The notes under the pieces were generated by a model, which was given only the letters and a program-made list of their open reading frames with translations, was not told the DNA's origin and did not search any database. From NCBI GenBank assembly GCA_038235385.1, contig JBBSTY010000040.1, positions 1-27,245 on the forward strand: DNA of 27,245 nt, written 5' to 3'. Of the stretch, positions 14,321-22,159 are shown in pieces; the first letter of the stretch is position 1, and each line of letters begins with the position of its first letter. The stretch comes from JBBSTY01 sp038235385 (GTDB taxonomy: Bacteria > Actinomycetota > Acidimicrobiia > Acidimicrobiales > Acidimicrobilacustridaceae). A program made the translations under genes and the position numbers.

Positions 14321-16576
14321 TCAGTCGCGTTCGGCGATGACGATGAGCTGGTCGGTGCCCTCGAGGGTCACCACGCTCGACTTGGGTGGGTTGAGCACGA
14401 TGCCGAAGTCGTGGTCGTGGTCGTGGTCGTGGGCGTGGCCCGGATCCTTGCGCCGGTAGCCGACGGCCGACTCCCCCTGGAGGCCGGCCGATGCCACCAG
14501 CGATCCGAAGGTGACGGGCGAACCCGGTTCGGTGTACCGATCGGCCGGTTTGCAGTACAGCTCGGAGCCGTCCGTCGACAGCAGATCGTCGAACACCGCC
14601 GCGAGGCCGCGGTTCTCGGCGATCTGGGTGATGAGCAGGCTGACGAGGCGGTCGCTCACGATGAAGTCGCCCGGACTCCGGCGGGGGGCGAGGGCGACGT
14701 CGCGCTGGTCGAGCAGCTCGGTGACGATGGTCGTGTCGTGGTGGCGTTCGGTCATCACCCGCTGGACCTGCAGGGTGGTGATCAACGATCGCGCGTCGGC
14801 CGCGGAGGGGGAGACGTCGCCGCGGTAGCACAGCACGATCGCATGGTCGGCGTCGCCGTCCGCCACGATCTCGACCATCTCGTCGTAGCCCGGGTCTCGC
14901 TCGTCCCGGACGGTGACGAGGGCGTTCGACAGCTCGTCGCGGAGATCGATCAGGTCGTCGGCGAGCTGCGCCCGATCCACGAGGGCGGGGTCGACCGCGA
15001 TCGTGAACCGTGAACCGGGGGCGACGAAGCCGTCGAGCTCCCGAAGGATCCCCGCGGCCAGCGGGTTCCAGCCGAACAGCACGACGTGCTCGGGTTCGGG
15101 ACCGACGGGGTTCCCGGCTCGAGGCGTGGCGGGGGCGGCCGATGCCTCGGGATCGAGGGCGATCTCCGAATCGTCGGTGGCCAGCACGATGACGACGTCG
15201 CCGGGCTCGACGATCTGGTCCGGTGACGGGTTGAGTCGAGCGGTTCCGTGCCGGTCGAAGACCCCGACCAGGCAGCTCGTCGGGAACGTGTCGAGGAGCT
15301 CTCGGTAGGGCCGTGCCCGATCGAGGCCGGGCGCGATGCAGTAGAGCTCGGATCCCTCGAAGTCGAGGAGCTCCTCGTAGGCGCGGGCGACGCCGGCCGA
15401 TCGGCACGCCTGGGCGGTGGTCCGGGCGATGAACGACGTGGGGTTCACGATGTGGACGTGCTGGTGCATGGCGACTCGCACCGCGTCGGCGGTCGTCTGG
15501 TCGTCGATCTCGGCCACCACGTTGGCACCGGAGACGTCGATCGAGTCGTCGTGGACGAGGGCGAGGAGCGTCCGGACGACCCCCGCGTCCTCCATGGTGT
15601 CGTCGACGACGATGATCGACCGGGCCCGGTCGGGGCGTCCCATGGGCAGGTCGTTCGGGTCGCTCGGCGATCCGGTCCGGCACACCAGCCGGGTGTTCGA
15701 GTGACCGAGCTCGGGCACCTGCGCCCGGATCTCGTCGTTCATGTCGTTGTGGTCTCGCTTCGCCAGGACGACGATGCAGGGATCGGTCCGGCTCTCGTTG
15801 GCGATGACCAGTTGGGCGACGATGGTGAACACCTTGGGCGACCAGCCGAGCACGAGGGTGTGGTCGTGTTCGATGACCGAGCGCCGCGTCCCGCGCGTGC
15901 GCAGGACGAACAGGAGCTCGGCGAGCTTCGCGGTGACGAGCGAGAACATGCCGATCCCGACGATCATGGTGACGATGGCGACGGCGCGCCCGACCTCCGA
16001 CGCAGGCGAGATGTCGCCGTACCCGACCGTCGCCATGGTGACGGCGCTCCACCACAGCCCGTCGCCGTAGGAGGCGATCGTGCCGGTCTCGGATTCGAGG
16101 CGCAGCTCGAGCGCGGCGCTCGTGAGCCACACGAACGGCACGATGAAGGCCACGATGCGGATCGGCTGGCTGCGCAGCTTCTGGCCGGATCGCCGCAGGA
16201 CCCGTCCCTTGCGGACGCTGCGGGCGAGCACCACGATCAGACGCAGCAGGGCGAGACCGGCACCGGCTTCGCGCTCGCCGATCGTGATGATGGGCTGTCC
16301 GACGATCAGGATCAGGTCGAGCGCCAGCGAGCGGGCCTCGGCCCGTCGGTCGTTGGCGATGAGAACCCGGGCAGCGAAGTTGGCGGTGAAGGCGCCCCAG
16401 ATCGTCCAGCTGATCACGACGATCAACGAGCGGTCCGTCGGCGACGGGTCCCCGGTCTGAACGATCAGCATCGGGATCGAGATGGCCGCGAGGAAGAACA
16501 GCAGGGGGTCGACCCAACCGTCCATCCACCGCAGCACGGCCGCGCGAGTCGACCGGTTCGGTCCGCCTGTCCCCAC
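14321..16576 (-). CDS. K+-channel-type membrane protein with CASTOR/POLLUX-like cytoplasmic domains
   Basis: About 751 residues. The N-terminal 220 hold several hydrophobic segments, an arginine-rich S4-like helix (LRLIVVLARSVRKGRVLRR) and the pore TMATVGYGDISP with a canonical K+ filter near residue 185. After the last helix come HTLVLGWSPKVFTIVAQLVI, CIVVLAKRD, VCRTGSPSDPNDL and ARSIIVVDD, the patterns of the CASTOR/POLLUX/DMI1 middle domain, then a second RCK-like half starting HVVLFGWNPLAAGILREL. Near the C-terminus a His/Asp run (HAHDHDHDHD) is encoded by hexanucleotide repeats. Start: a GTG at 16585 gives 754 residues, but it overlaps a TAAGGT -10 box; the GTG at 16576 lies seven bases after it and fits a leaderless start. 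Convergent with the sugar operon. Confidence 0.88.
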   Translation of the reverse strand: MGTGGPNRSTRAAVLRWMDGWVDPLLFFLAAISIPMLIVQTGDPSPTDRSLIVVISWTIWGAFTANFAARVLIANDRRAEARSLALDLILIVGQPIITIGEREAGAGLALLRLIVVLARSVRKGRVLRRSGQKLRSQPIRIVAFIVPFVWLTSAALELRLESETGTIASYGDGLWWSAVTMATVGYGDISPASEVGRAVAIVTMIVGIGMFSLVTAKLAELLFVLRTRGTRRSVIEHDHTLVLGWSPKVFTIVAQLVIANESRTDPCIVVLAKRDHNDMNDEIRAQVPELGHSNTRLVCRTGSPSDPNDLPMGRPDRARSIIVVDDTMEDAGVVRTLLALVHDDSIDVSGANVVAEIDDQTTADAVRVAMHQHVHIVNPTSFIARTTAQACRSAGVARAYEELLDFEGSELYCIAPGLDRARPYRELLDTFPTSCLVGVFDRHGTARLNPSPDQIVEPGDVVIVLATDDSEIALDPEASAAPATPRAGNPVGPEPEHVVLFGWNPLAAGILRELDGFVAPGSRFTIAVDPALVDRAQLADDLIDLRDELSNALVTVRDERDPGYDEMVEIVADGDADHAIVLCYRGDVSPSAADARSLITTLQVQRVMTERHHDTTIVTELLDQRDVALAPRRSPGDFIVSDRLVSLLITQIAENRGLAAVFDDLLSTDGSELYCKPADRYTEPGSPVTFGSLVASAGLQGESAVGYRRKDPGHAHDHDHDHDFGIVLNPPKSSVVTLEGTDQLIVIAERD
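14408..14436. repeat. Short GTGGTC hexanucleotide repeat inside the channel gene
   Basis: Roughly four copies of GTGGTC in tandem code on the minus strand for the alternating His-Asp run near the C-terminus of the channel. Such repeats can change copy number by slippage in whole-codon steps. Confidence 0.6.
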
Positions 16577-16654
16577 GGTCGTCACCTTAGGTGGAGTCCG
16601 GCGACCGACATCGAACCGACGCCCGGTGCGATCTCGCCGATGGGCGGCGGGCAG

Positions 16655-17095
16655 CTAGCGGCGGCCCCGCCGGCGACCGAGCGCGAACGCGGCCACGGCG
16701 GCGACGCCGGTCGCGGCGGTGAGGGCGACGGTGCCCGACGCCCGAGCGGTCACCGCGGCATCCGGCCGGCCTGCGCCACGGCGGTCGGGACGCGGCCCGT
16801 GGGCGTGAGCCGCGAGCTCGGTCGCCGGGTCGGCGGTCCCGGTCCCGGTCCCAGTCGCGGCCGCGGTCGCGGTCGCGGCAGCGTTCGGAGGTGGGGGCGA
16901 CGGATCACGGACCTCCGTCGAGGTGGTGGACGACCGCGGCGCCAACAGGATGGCGACGAGTCGGCTGATGAAGATCCACAGGTACATCTCGAGCGGCGAT
17001 CGCACGGCGAGCCGTGGGGGCCCACCGTCGGTCGTCGATCCGTGGTCGAGCGGTGGGGGAGCGACGAGCCGCGGGGTCAGGTCCGGCGGGTTCAC
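16655..17095 (-). CDS. Small low-complexity membrane protein, unknown function
   Basis: 146 residues, not recognised. A hydrophobic helix LEMYLWIFISRLVAILLAP (about 36-53) near the N-terminus, a long proline/alanine/threonine/glycine-rich linker with tandem AT and GT dipeptides, and a C-terminal hydrophobic helix followed by RRRGRR can be seen. This suggests a two-helix membrane protein with a flexible loop. The GTG start at 17095 overlaps the stop of the acyl-CoA synthetase (GTGA, 17095-17092), so it is probably co-translated with that gene. The linker is encoded by GGTCCC/GGTCGC-type hexamer repeats and may vary in length. No function is proposed. Confidence 0.55.
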   Translation of the reverse strand: MNPPDLTPRLVAPPPLDHGSTTDGGPPRLAVRSPLEMYLWIFISRLVAILLAPRSSTTSTEVRDPSPPPPNAAATATAAATGTGTGTADPATELAAHAHGPRPDRRGAGRPDAAVTARASGTVALTAATGVAAVAAFALGRRRGRR

Positions 17096-18711
17096 GACGG
17101 GAGCGCGACACCGAGGTGGTCGGCGGCGTACCCCTTCATGCGCTTGTAGTCGACCTTGCCGTTGGGGGCGCGTCCGATCGTGTCGATCCCGACCACCGAC
17201 TTGGGGGCCTTGAAGGACGACAACCGCGATTTCACGTGGGCGATGAGCTCGTCGTCGGAGACATCGTGACCGGGAAGGCGCTCCACGACCGCGGTGATGG
17301 CCTCACCGAACTTGTCGTCGGGGATCCCGACCACGACCGCGTCGTGCACGTCGGGATGCTCCTTGAGGATCTCCTCCACCTCCTCGGGGAAGACCTTCTC
17401 GCCTCCGGTGTTGATGCACACCGACCCGCGGCCGAGCAGCGTGAGGGTGCCGTCGGCTTCGACGGTGGCGTAGTCGCCGGGCACCGAGTACGTCTCCCCG
17501 TCGATGACCAGGAACGTCTTGGCCGACTTCTCCGGATCCTTGTAGTAGCCGGTCGGGGTGTACCCGCGCACCGCCACCCGTCCGATGTCACCCGAACCGG
17601 GCTCGACGTCACGTCCGTCGTCGGTGATCACGCGGGCGGACTCACCGAGCTGGAACTTGGCGGTGCCGCTGCTTCCCCCGGCGGTCGAGACCGACTGGCC
17701 CAACCCGACGGCCTCGGAGGACGAGAACGCGTCGATCAGCATCGCCCCGGGGATGTGGCCGAGGAGGCGGTCCTTGGTCTCCTGGCTCCACATGACCCCC
17801 GACGACGTGATGGCGAACACGCTCGAGACGTCCCAACGGCCGGGGTGCTCGTCGAGCGCGTTGGCGATGGGCTTGGTGAAGACGTCCCCGACGATCACCC
17901 ACATGTTGACCCCGAGCCGGTCGGTGACGTCGAGCAGCTCCTCGACATCGAACGTGCGCTCCTCCAGGGTGACGATCGCACCGGCGGTGCAGAGGGTGAG
18001 CAGGGATGTGTACTGACCGGTGCCGTGCATCAACGGGCATGCGGGGAGCGACGAGATCCCGGGACCGGTGACGGTGGCACGGAGCGCGTCGTAGTCGACC
18101 TCGCCGCGGAAGAGCGGGTTGGTGGCGCCCGACACCGCCCGGATGAGCGAGTCCTGACGCCACATGACGCCCTTGGGCATGCCCGTGGTGCCGCCGGTGT
18201 AGAGCATCAAGATGTCGTCGTCGCCGCGTCCCCAGGGCGCGACCACGCGGTCGGTCCCGGTCTTGGCCGCGTTCTCGTAGGGCACCGCCCAGCCGGGGCA
18301 GGGGCCTTCGCCGTCGTCGACCCACAGCCAGGTCTTCACGCCCGGGACGCGCTCGCGGATCCCTTCGATGCGATCGCTGAAGATGCCGTGGAAGACCACG
18401 GCGACCGCGTCGGCGTTGTCCCAGAGGTACACGAGCTCGTCGTCCGCGTAGCGGTAGTTGGTGTTCACCGGCACGAGCCCGGCCTTGAAGCAGGCGAACA
18501 TCGACTCGAGGTACTCGGGGCCGTTGTAGAGGTACTGCGCGACCTTGTCCTGGTGCACGGCGCCGGCGTCGAGCAACGTGCGGGCGACGCCGTCGGCCCG
18601 GCGGTCGAAGCCGGCCCACGTGACCACGCGGTCGCCGTGGATCAGCGCGGGAGCGTCGGGCACCTCGTCGGCGCAGAGCTCGAAGATGGTGGCGTAGTTC
18701 CAGGCCCCCAT
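17092..18711 (-). CDS. Acyl-CoA synthetase, FadD19-like
   Basis: 539 residues. The P-loop ILMLYTGGTTGMPKGVMW (about 167-184), DAFSSSEAVG, GDYATVEADGTLTLLGRGS, GEKVFPEEVEE and the catalytic lysine in APNGKVDYKRM are in order. NxNYRYxxDELxYLxDNADAVA and LYTGGTTGxPKGVMWR in particular follow the mycobacterial FadD19/FadD17 subgroup, which activates cholesterol side-chain acids. Family call is safe; a steroid substrate is inference. The ATG at 18711 has GAGGGGG about six bases upstream, confirming the start. TAGGAT (18810-18805) is a candidate -10 box giving a leader near 87 nt. It is divergent from a FadE-type dehydrogenase and coupled to a small membrane protein downstream. Confidence 0.9.
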   Translation of the reverse strand: MGAWNYATIFELCADEVPDAPALIHGDRVVTWAGFDRRADGVARTLLDAGAVHQDKVAQYLYNGPEYLESMFACFKAGLVPVNTNYRYADDELVYLWDNADAVAVVFHGIFSDRIEGIRERVPGVKTWLWVDDGEGPCPGWAVPYENAAKTGTDRVVAPWGRGDDDILMLYTGGTTGMPKGVMWRQDSLIRAVSGATNPLFRGEVDYDALRATVTGPGISSLPACPLMHGTGQYTSLLTLCTAGAIVTLEERTFDVEELLDVTDRLGVNMWVIVGDVFTKPIANALDEHPGRWDVSSVFAITSSGVMWSQETKDRLLGHIPGAMLIDAFSSSEAVGLGQSVSTAGGSSGTAKFQLGESARVITDDGRDVEPGSGDIGRVAVRGYTPTGYYKDPEKSAKTFLVIDGETYSVPGDYATVEADGTLTLLGRGSVCINTGGEKVFPEEVEEILKEHPDVHDAVVVGIPDDKFGEAITAVVERLPGHDVSDDELIAHVKSRLSSFKAPKSVVGIDTIGRAPNGKVDYKRMKGYAADHLGVALPS

Positions 18712-18781
18712 GGGGTCCCCCTCGTTCGGAGGGGCGGAGGGGCCGAGCCCCGATTCCCCCGGGGACGCCGACACCAGCCGC

Positions 18782-18825
18782 CCGACGGCGTGTCTCGGCG
18801 CTCGATCCTAGTGCTGTGCCGTCGG
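18782..18825. promoter_or_regulatory. Divergent fadD/fadE control region with inverted repeat
   Basis: CCGACGGC (18782-18789) and GCCGTCGG (18818-18825) form an 8-bp perfect inverted repeat 28 bases apart that straddles the minus-strand TAGGAT box (18810-18805). The plus-strand TACGAT box of the dehydrogenase follows at 18849-18854. The spacing suggests one regulator could control both genes. Confidence 0.3.
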
Positions 18826-18848
18826 CTCCTCTCCCGACGTACCCGGCC

Positions 18849-18861
18849 TACGATCACCGGC
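18849..18861 (+). promoter_or_regulatory. Leaderless -10 box of the FadE-type gene
   Basis: TACGAT (18849-18854) is followed by seven bases and the ATG at 18862, with no Shine-Dalgarno, so the transcript probably begins at or next to the start codon. Confidence 0.5.
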
Positions 18862-20067
18862 ATGGATTTCGAGCTCCCGGCAGATGATGACCCGCGGCGT
18901 GGCGCGGTTCGGGCGTGGTTGGCGGCGAACCCGGAGCCCACCGGTCGCCAGCTCGCCGAGGTCGGGTACGTCGCTCCGCACTGGCCCGAGCCGTGGGGTC
19001 TCGATGCCGATCCGATCCACCAGATCATCATCGACGACGAGCTCCGTCGGGCCGGGGTGAGGCGGCCGAACAACATGATCGGCATCGGGTGGGCGGGTCC
19101 GACGATCCTGCACGCCGGAACCGAGGCGCAGAAGGAGCGGTACCTGTTCCCGCTGCTCGCCGCCGAGGAGATCTGGTGCCAGCTGTTCTCGGAGCCCGGA
19201 GCGGGGAGCGACCTCGCCAGCCTGGCCACCCGGGCCGAGCGCGACGGCGACGAGTGGATCATCAACGGGCAGAAGATCTGGACGTCGCTGGCCCAGTTCT
19301 CGACCTTCGGCATCCTGATCGCCCGCACCGACCCCGACGCCGCCAAGCACAAGGGCGTCTCCTACTTCATCTGTCCCATGGACGCGCCCGGGGTCGAGAT
19401 CCGGCCCATCATCGAGATGACCGGCGGCCACACGTTCAACGAGGTGTTCCTCACCGACGTGCGCATCCCCGCCGAGAACCTGGTGGGGGAGGTGAACGAG
19501 GGGTGGACGCTGGCCAAGGTCACCCTGGGCAACGAGCGGGTGTCGCTGTCGGGCGGCGGCGCGCTGTGGGGTCAGGGGCCCACCGCCGACGACCTGTTCG
19601 ACCTCATCACCAGCAGCGGCGGCATCACCGATCCGGTCCTGCGTCAACGGGCCGCCAAGGTGTGGACCGAGGCGGAGATCCTGAGGCTGATCCGTCTCCG
19701 GACGGTGACGGCCGCCATCAAGGGGGACCAGCCCGGGCCCGAGGCATCGGTGCGCAAGGTGCTCGCCGACGAGCACGGCCAGCACATCATGGCGCTCTAC
19801 AAGGACCTCACGGGCGCCCGCGCGATGTTGATGGACCGCGCCGGAGACGATCGGGAATCGGTGCTGATGCAGGGACAGGGGCGGTTCGCCGATCCGGGGA
19901 TCTGGGACTACGGCTACCTCTTCGCTCCTGCGCTCACCATCGGTGGCGGCACGGGCGACGTGCAGCGCAACATCATCGCGGAGCGGGTGCTCGACCTGCC
20001 CCACGACATCGACGTCGAGGCGGGCCGCACCTGGGCCGAGTCCCGGCGAGCCGCCACGAACGCCTGA
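18862..20067 (+). CDS. Acyl-CoA dehydrogenase, FadE17/26-like
   Basis: 401 residues. PHWPEPWGL, NNMIGIGWAGPTILHAGT, WCQLFSEPGAGSDLASL, INGQKIWTS and LAKVTLGNERVSLSGGG follow an actinobacterial FadE subgroup that includes partners of steroid side-chain dehydrogenases. The C-terminal FAD loop reads GGGTGDVQRNIIAERVL: the position that carries the catalytic glutamate in YEGT-type enzymes is glycine, so the base must lie elsewhere, as in isovaleryl-CoA dehydrogenase, or the protein works with a partner subunit. No partner acyl-CoA dehydrogenase gene is adjacent. Family knowledge: FAD-dependent alpha,beta-desaturation of acyl-CoA. The ATG at 18862 is fixed by the -10 box and the family N-terminus. 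Divergent from the FadD19-like gene. Confidence 0.9.
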   Translation: MDFELPADDDPRRGAVRAWLAANPEPTGRQLAEVGYVAPHWPEPWGLDADPIHQIIIDDELRRAGVRRPNNMIGIGWAGPTILHAGTEAQKERYLFPLLAAEEIWCQLFSEPGAGSDLASLATRAERDGDEWIINGQKIWTSLAQFSTFGILIARTDPDAAKHKGVSYFICPMDAPGVEIRPIIEMTGGHTFNEVFLTDVRIPAENLVGEVNEGWTLAKVTLGNERVSLSGGGALWGQGPTADDLFDLITSSGGITDPVLRQRAAKVWTEAEILRLIRLRTVTAAIKGDQPGPEASVRKVLADEHGQHIMALYKDLTGARAMLMDRAGDDRESVLMQGQGRFADPGIWDYGYLFAPALTIGGGTGDVQRNIIAERVLDLPHDIDVEAGRTWAESRRAATNA

Positions 20068-20152
20068 CCTGCCCCGCGGACCCGCGACCGATTCGACGCC
20101 CCGGCGCGCCGAGCACCAAACTTCCGGGACCGATCGGGAGGTCCTCAGGTCC

Positions 20153-20464
20153 ATGGTCATCATCAACACCGAGCAGAAGTTCCGCCGCAAGGACAAGGTC
20201 GTCGCGGTGACCGAGCTCCCCGGCGTGGCGGTGGGGACGGTCGGCACGGTGTACTACGAGGCCGGCATCACCTGGTTCCGCTACCACGTCGCCTTCGACA
20301 ACGGCGTCTCGCTCTCGAACGTCGACGGCGCCGCCCTCGTGGCGAAGAAGGAGTGGGACCAGTCCCAGGCCGAGATCGAACGAGCCGCGCGTGTGGCCGA
20401 GGCCAAGGCCCGTCGTGCCGAGCAGGACCGGCTCGTTGTGCGCACCGGACCGCCTGCGCACTGA
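20153..20464 (+). CDS. Small hypothetical protein with SH3-like barrel pattern and charged tail
   Basis: 103 residues, not recognised. Residues 8-62 alternate hydrophobic and turn residues (FRRKDKVVAVTELPGVAVGT, then a VYYEAG turn and FRYHVAFDNG) in the way of a small five-strand SH3/KOW-like barrel. Residues 65-95 form a charged, alanine-rich helix with arginine and glutamate. It is soluble and has no signal peptide. GGGAGG precedes the ATG by about twelve bases. The gene sits 85 nt after the FadE-type gene on the same strand and about 100 nt before the F420 oxidoreductase, which has its own promoter, so it may be co-transcribed with fadE. Confidence 0.7.
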   Translation: MVIINTEQKFRRKDKVVAVTELPGVAVGTVGTVYYEAGITWFRYHVAFDNGVSLSNVDGAALVAKKEWDQSQAEIERAARVAEAKARRAEQDRLVVRTGPPAH

Positions 20465-20484
20465 CGAGCGGGCCCGCTGGGGCT

Positions 20485-20514
20485 TTGGCAACCCGCGTTG
20501 CCACTCGGTAGCGT
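20485..20514 (+). promoter_or_regulatory. Promoter of the F420 oxidoreductase with an operator palindrome
   Basis: TTGGCA (20485-20490) and TAGCGT (20509-20514) are 18 bases apart and make a good -35/-10 pair. Between them lies the perfect inverted repeat TGGCAAC-CCGC-GTTGCCA (20486-20503), which overlaps the -35 box. A bound dimeric regulator would block polymerase. Confidence 0.55.
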
Positions 20515-20521
20515 GACCGTC

Positions 20522-20569
20522 GTGCCAAATCGAGCCGCGCCCGCGGCCGGGCAAGGGGGATCGACGTGA
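20522..20569 (+). CDS. 15-codon leaderless leader ORF before the F420 oxidoreductase
   Basis: A GTG seven bases after the TAGCGT -10 box opens a 15-codon frame that stops at TGA 20567-20569, overlapping the GTG start of the oxidoreductase as GTGA. The main gene also has its own AGGGGGA ribosome-binding site inside this leader ORF. The peptide is Pro/Ala/Gly/Arg-rich and shows no attenuator-like codon run. Confidence 0.35.
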   Translation: MPNRAAPAAGQGGST

Positions 20570-21600
20570 AGATCGGGATGCAGCTCCAGTACGCGGGCGG
20601 GTTCAAGGAATCAGCGGCCCAGGTCGCACGCCTGGAGAAGGCCGGCCTCGACATCGTGTGGGTTGCCGAGGCCTACGGCTTCGACGGACCGAGCTACATG
20701 GGCTACCTGGCCGGCCTGACCGAGACCGTCACGATCGGTTCGGCCATCCTGCCCATCTACACCCGCACGCCGACGCTGCTCGCGCAGACCGCCGCCGGCA
20801 TCGACGCCATGTCCGACGGTCGGTGCATCCTCGGCCTGGGCGCGTCGGGCCCGCAGGTCATCGAAGGGTTCCACGGTGTGGCCTACGACGCGCCGATCGG
20901 GCGCACCCGCGAGATCATCGACATCTGCCGTGAGGTCTGGCGTCGCGAAGGTCCCCTCACCCACGAGGGTCGCTACTACTCCATGCCGCTGCCCGAGGGG
21001 AAGGGCACCGGGCTCGGCAAGCCGCTCAAGATCATCTCGCACCCGGTGCGCAGCGAGATCCCGATCTACGTCGCATCCCTCGGCGAGAAGAACGTGCAGA
21101 TGACCGCCGAGATCGCCAACGGCTGGCTGCCGCTCTTCTACCTCCCCGAACGGGCCGATTCGGTGTGGGGCGCCGACCTCGCGGCCGGGTTCGCTCGGCG
21201 TGACGACGCGCTCGGACCGTTGGACATCGCGGCCGGCGGCATCGTGTCCATCACCGACGATCCCGACTCCATCCTCGACTTCGGGCGGGGCATGGCCGCG
21301 CTCTACATCGGCGGGATGGGCTCTCGCGAGAAGAACTTCTACAACCAACTCGCCTGCCGCTACGGCTACGAGAAGGAAGCCAAGGAGATCCAGGACCTCT
21401 ACCTGGACGGCAAGAAGAAGGAGGCGGCGGCGCTGGTGCCCAGGGAGTTCCTCGAGCTCACCAACCTCGTGGGCTCCGAAGGGTTCGTCAAGGACCGGAT
21501 CCAGGCGTTCAAGGAGAGCGGCGTCACCATCCTCAACGTCGTCCCCGTCGATGCCGACCCGGTCGGTCTGGTCGAGAAGATCAAGGCCTGGTCCGAGTAG
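20566..21600 (+). CDS. F420-dependent luciferase-like oxidoreductase, Rv3520c family
   Basis: 344 residues. The start KIGMQLQYAGGF, the bacterial-luciferase-like barrel pattern WVAEAYGFDGPSYMGYLAG, TVTIGSAILPIYTRTPTLLAQTAAGID and LGLGASGPQVIEGFHG match the probable F420-dependent oxidoreductase family named after mycobacterial Rv3520c. Rv3520c lies in the cholesterol-catabolism region of that genome, near fadD19, and here too it is close to a FadD19-like and a FadE-like gene. The cofactor is inferred from the family; F420 synthesis genes are not in the window. GTG at 20566 is preceded by AGGGGGA at the right distance. Cytoplasmic. Substrate unknown, possibly a steroid or acyl-CoA intermediate. 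Confidence 0.9.
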   Translation: MKIGMQLQYAGGFKESAAQVARLEKAGLDIVWVAEAYGFDGPSYMGYLAGLTETVTIGSAILPIYTRTPTLLAQTAAGIDAMSDGRCILGLGASGPQVIEGFHGVAYDAPIGRTREIIDICREVWRREGPLTHEGRYYSMPLPEGKGTGLGKPLKIISHPVRSEIPIYVASLGEKNVQMTAEIANGWLPLFYLPERADSVWGADLAAGFARRDDALGPLDIAAGGIVSITDDPDSILDFGRGMAALYIGGMGSREKNFYNQLACRYGYEKEAKEIQDLYLDGKKKEAAALVPREFLELTNLVGSEGFVKDRIQAFKESGVTILNVVPVDADPVGLVEKIKAWSE

Positions 21601-21724
21601 CCCGTCGGGCCGACGTTCAAGACCGCCCTGGTTGCGCCGATGGAACTACCACGGCACCGGCGCCTGTCCGACCCGGGACGGTGCGGTTGCAACACTGGCG
21701 TGGCGCGTGCGCGGGGGAGACGGG

Positions 21725-22135
21725 ATGCGACGGTTCACCGAGGTCGACTACTACGCCGTCCTCGAGGTGCGCAGCTCCGCGACCCGTGACGAGATCCGCG
21801 CGTCGTACCGGGTGAAGGCGCGCGAAGCCCATCCTGATCGTGGAGGCGACCAGGGGTCGTTCGCGCTGCTCGCCGAGGCGTGGGAGGTCCTCGGTAACGT
21901 CTCCGAGCGCGAGCACTACGACGCCGACCGACGTCTCCAGGCCCGGGCCGCCCGTCGGTACGCCCCCAAGATCGACCGCGACCCCCGCACCGGTTCCTGG
22001 GCCACCGAAGGTGCCGCCCGGCCCCAGGACGAGTGGACGTGGCCGGCCGATGGCGACGAAGCGACACCGACCCGACCCGACGACGGGCTCACCGACGCCC
22101 AGCGCTGGATGCGCGACAAGCGCCGCATCCGCTGA
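21725..22135 (+). CDS. Short J-domain (DnaJ-like) protein
   Basis: 136 residues. The N-terminal 65 form a J domain: DYYAVLEVRSSATRDEIRASY, then the HPD tripeptide that stimulates Hsp70 ATPase, then FALLAEAWEVLGNVSEREHYD. The Gly/Phe-rich and zinc-finger parts of DnaJ are absent; the rest is a basic and then acidic, proline-rich tail ending in DAQRWMRDKRRIR. It is therefore a class III J protein that presumably recruits DnaK to a specific client; the client is unknown. GGGGGAG five bases before the ATG at 21725 supports the start. It is convergent with the flavoprotein gene, 24 nt between stops. Confidence 0.88.
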   Translation: MRRFTEVDYYAVLEVRSSATRDEIRASYRVKAREAHPDRGGDQGSFALLAEAWEVLGNVSEREHYDADRRLQARAARRYAPKIDRDPRTGSWATEGAARPQDEWTWPADGDEATPTRPDDGLTDAQRWMRDKRRIR

Positions 22136-22159
22136 TCCGCCCGTCGGCAGGCAGCGGTC

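Noticed and set aside
14408..14436. Tandem hexamers considered as a CRISPR or regulatory repeat
   Set aside because: Units are 6 bp with no spacers and lie within a coding frame as His-Asp codons.
15248..17149. 633-codon plus-strand open frame opposite the channel gene
   Set aside because: Product is a Val/Gly/Asp/Arg-rich shadow of the channel gene, with no motifs, while the minus strand has clear K+ channel motifs.
17014..20067. 1017-codon open frame on the plus strand
   Set aside because: Its first 616 codons are antisense to the FadD19-like gene and have no family pattern; only the part from 18862 is a real gene. Long antisense frames are expected in very GC-rich DNA.
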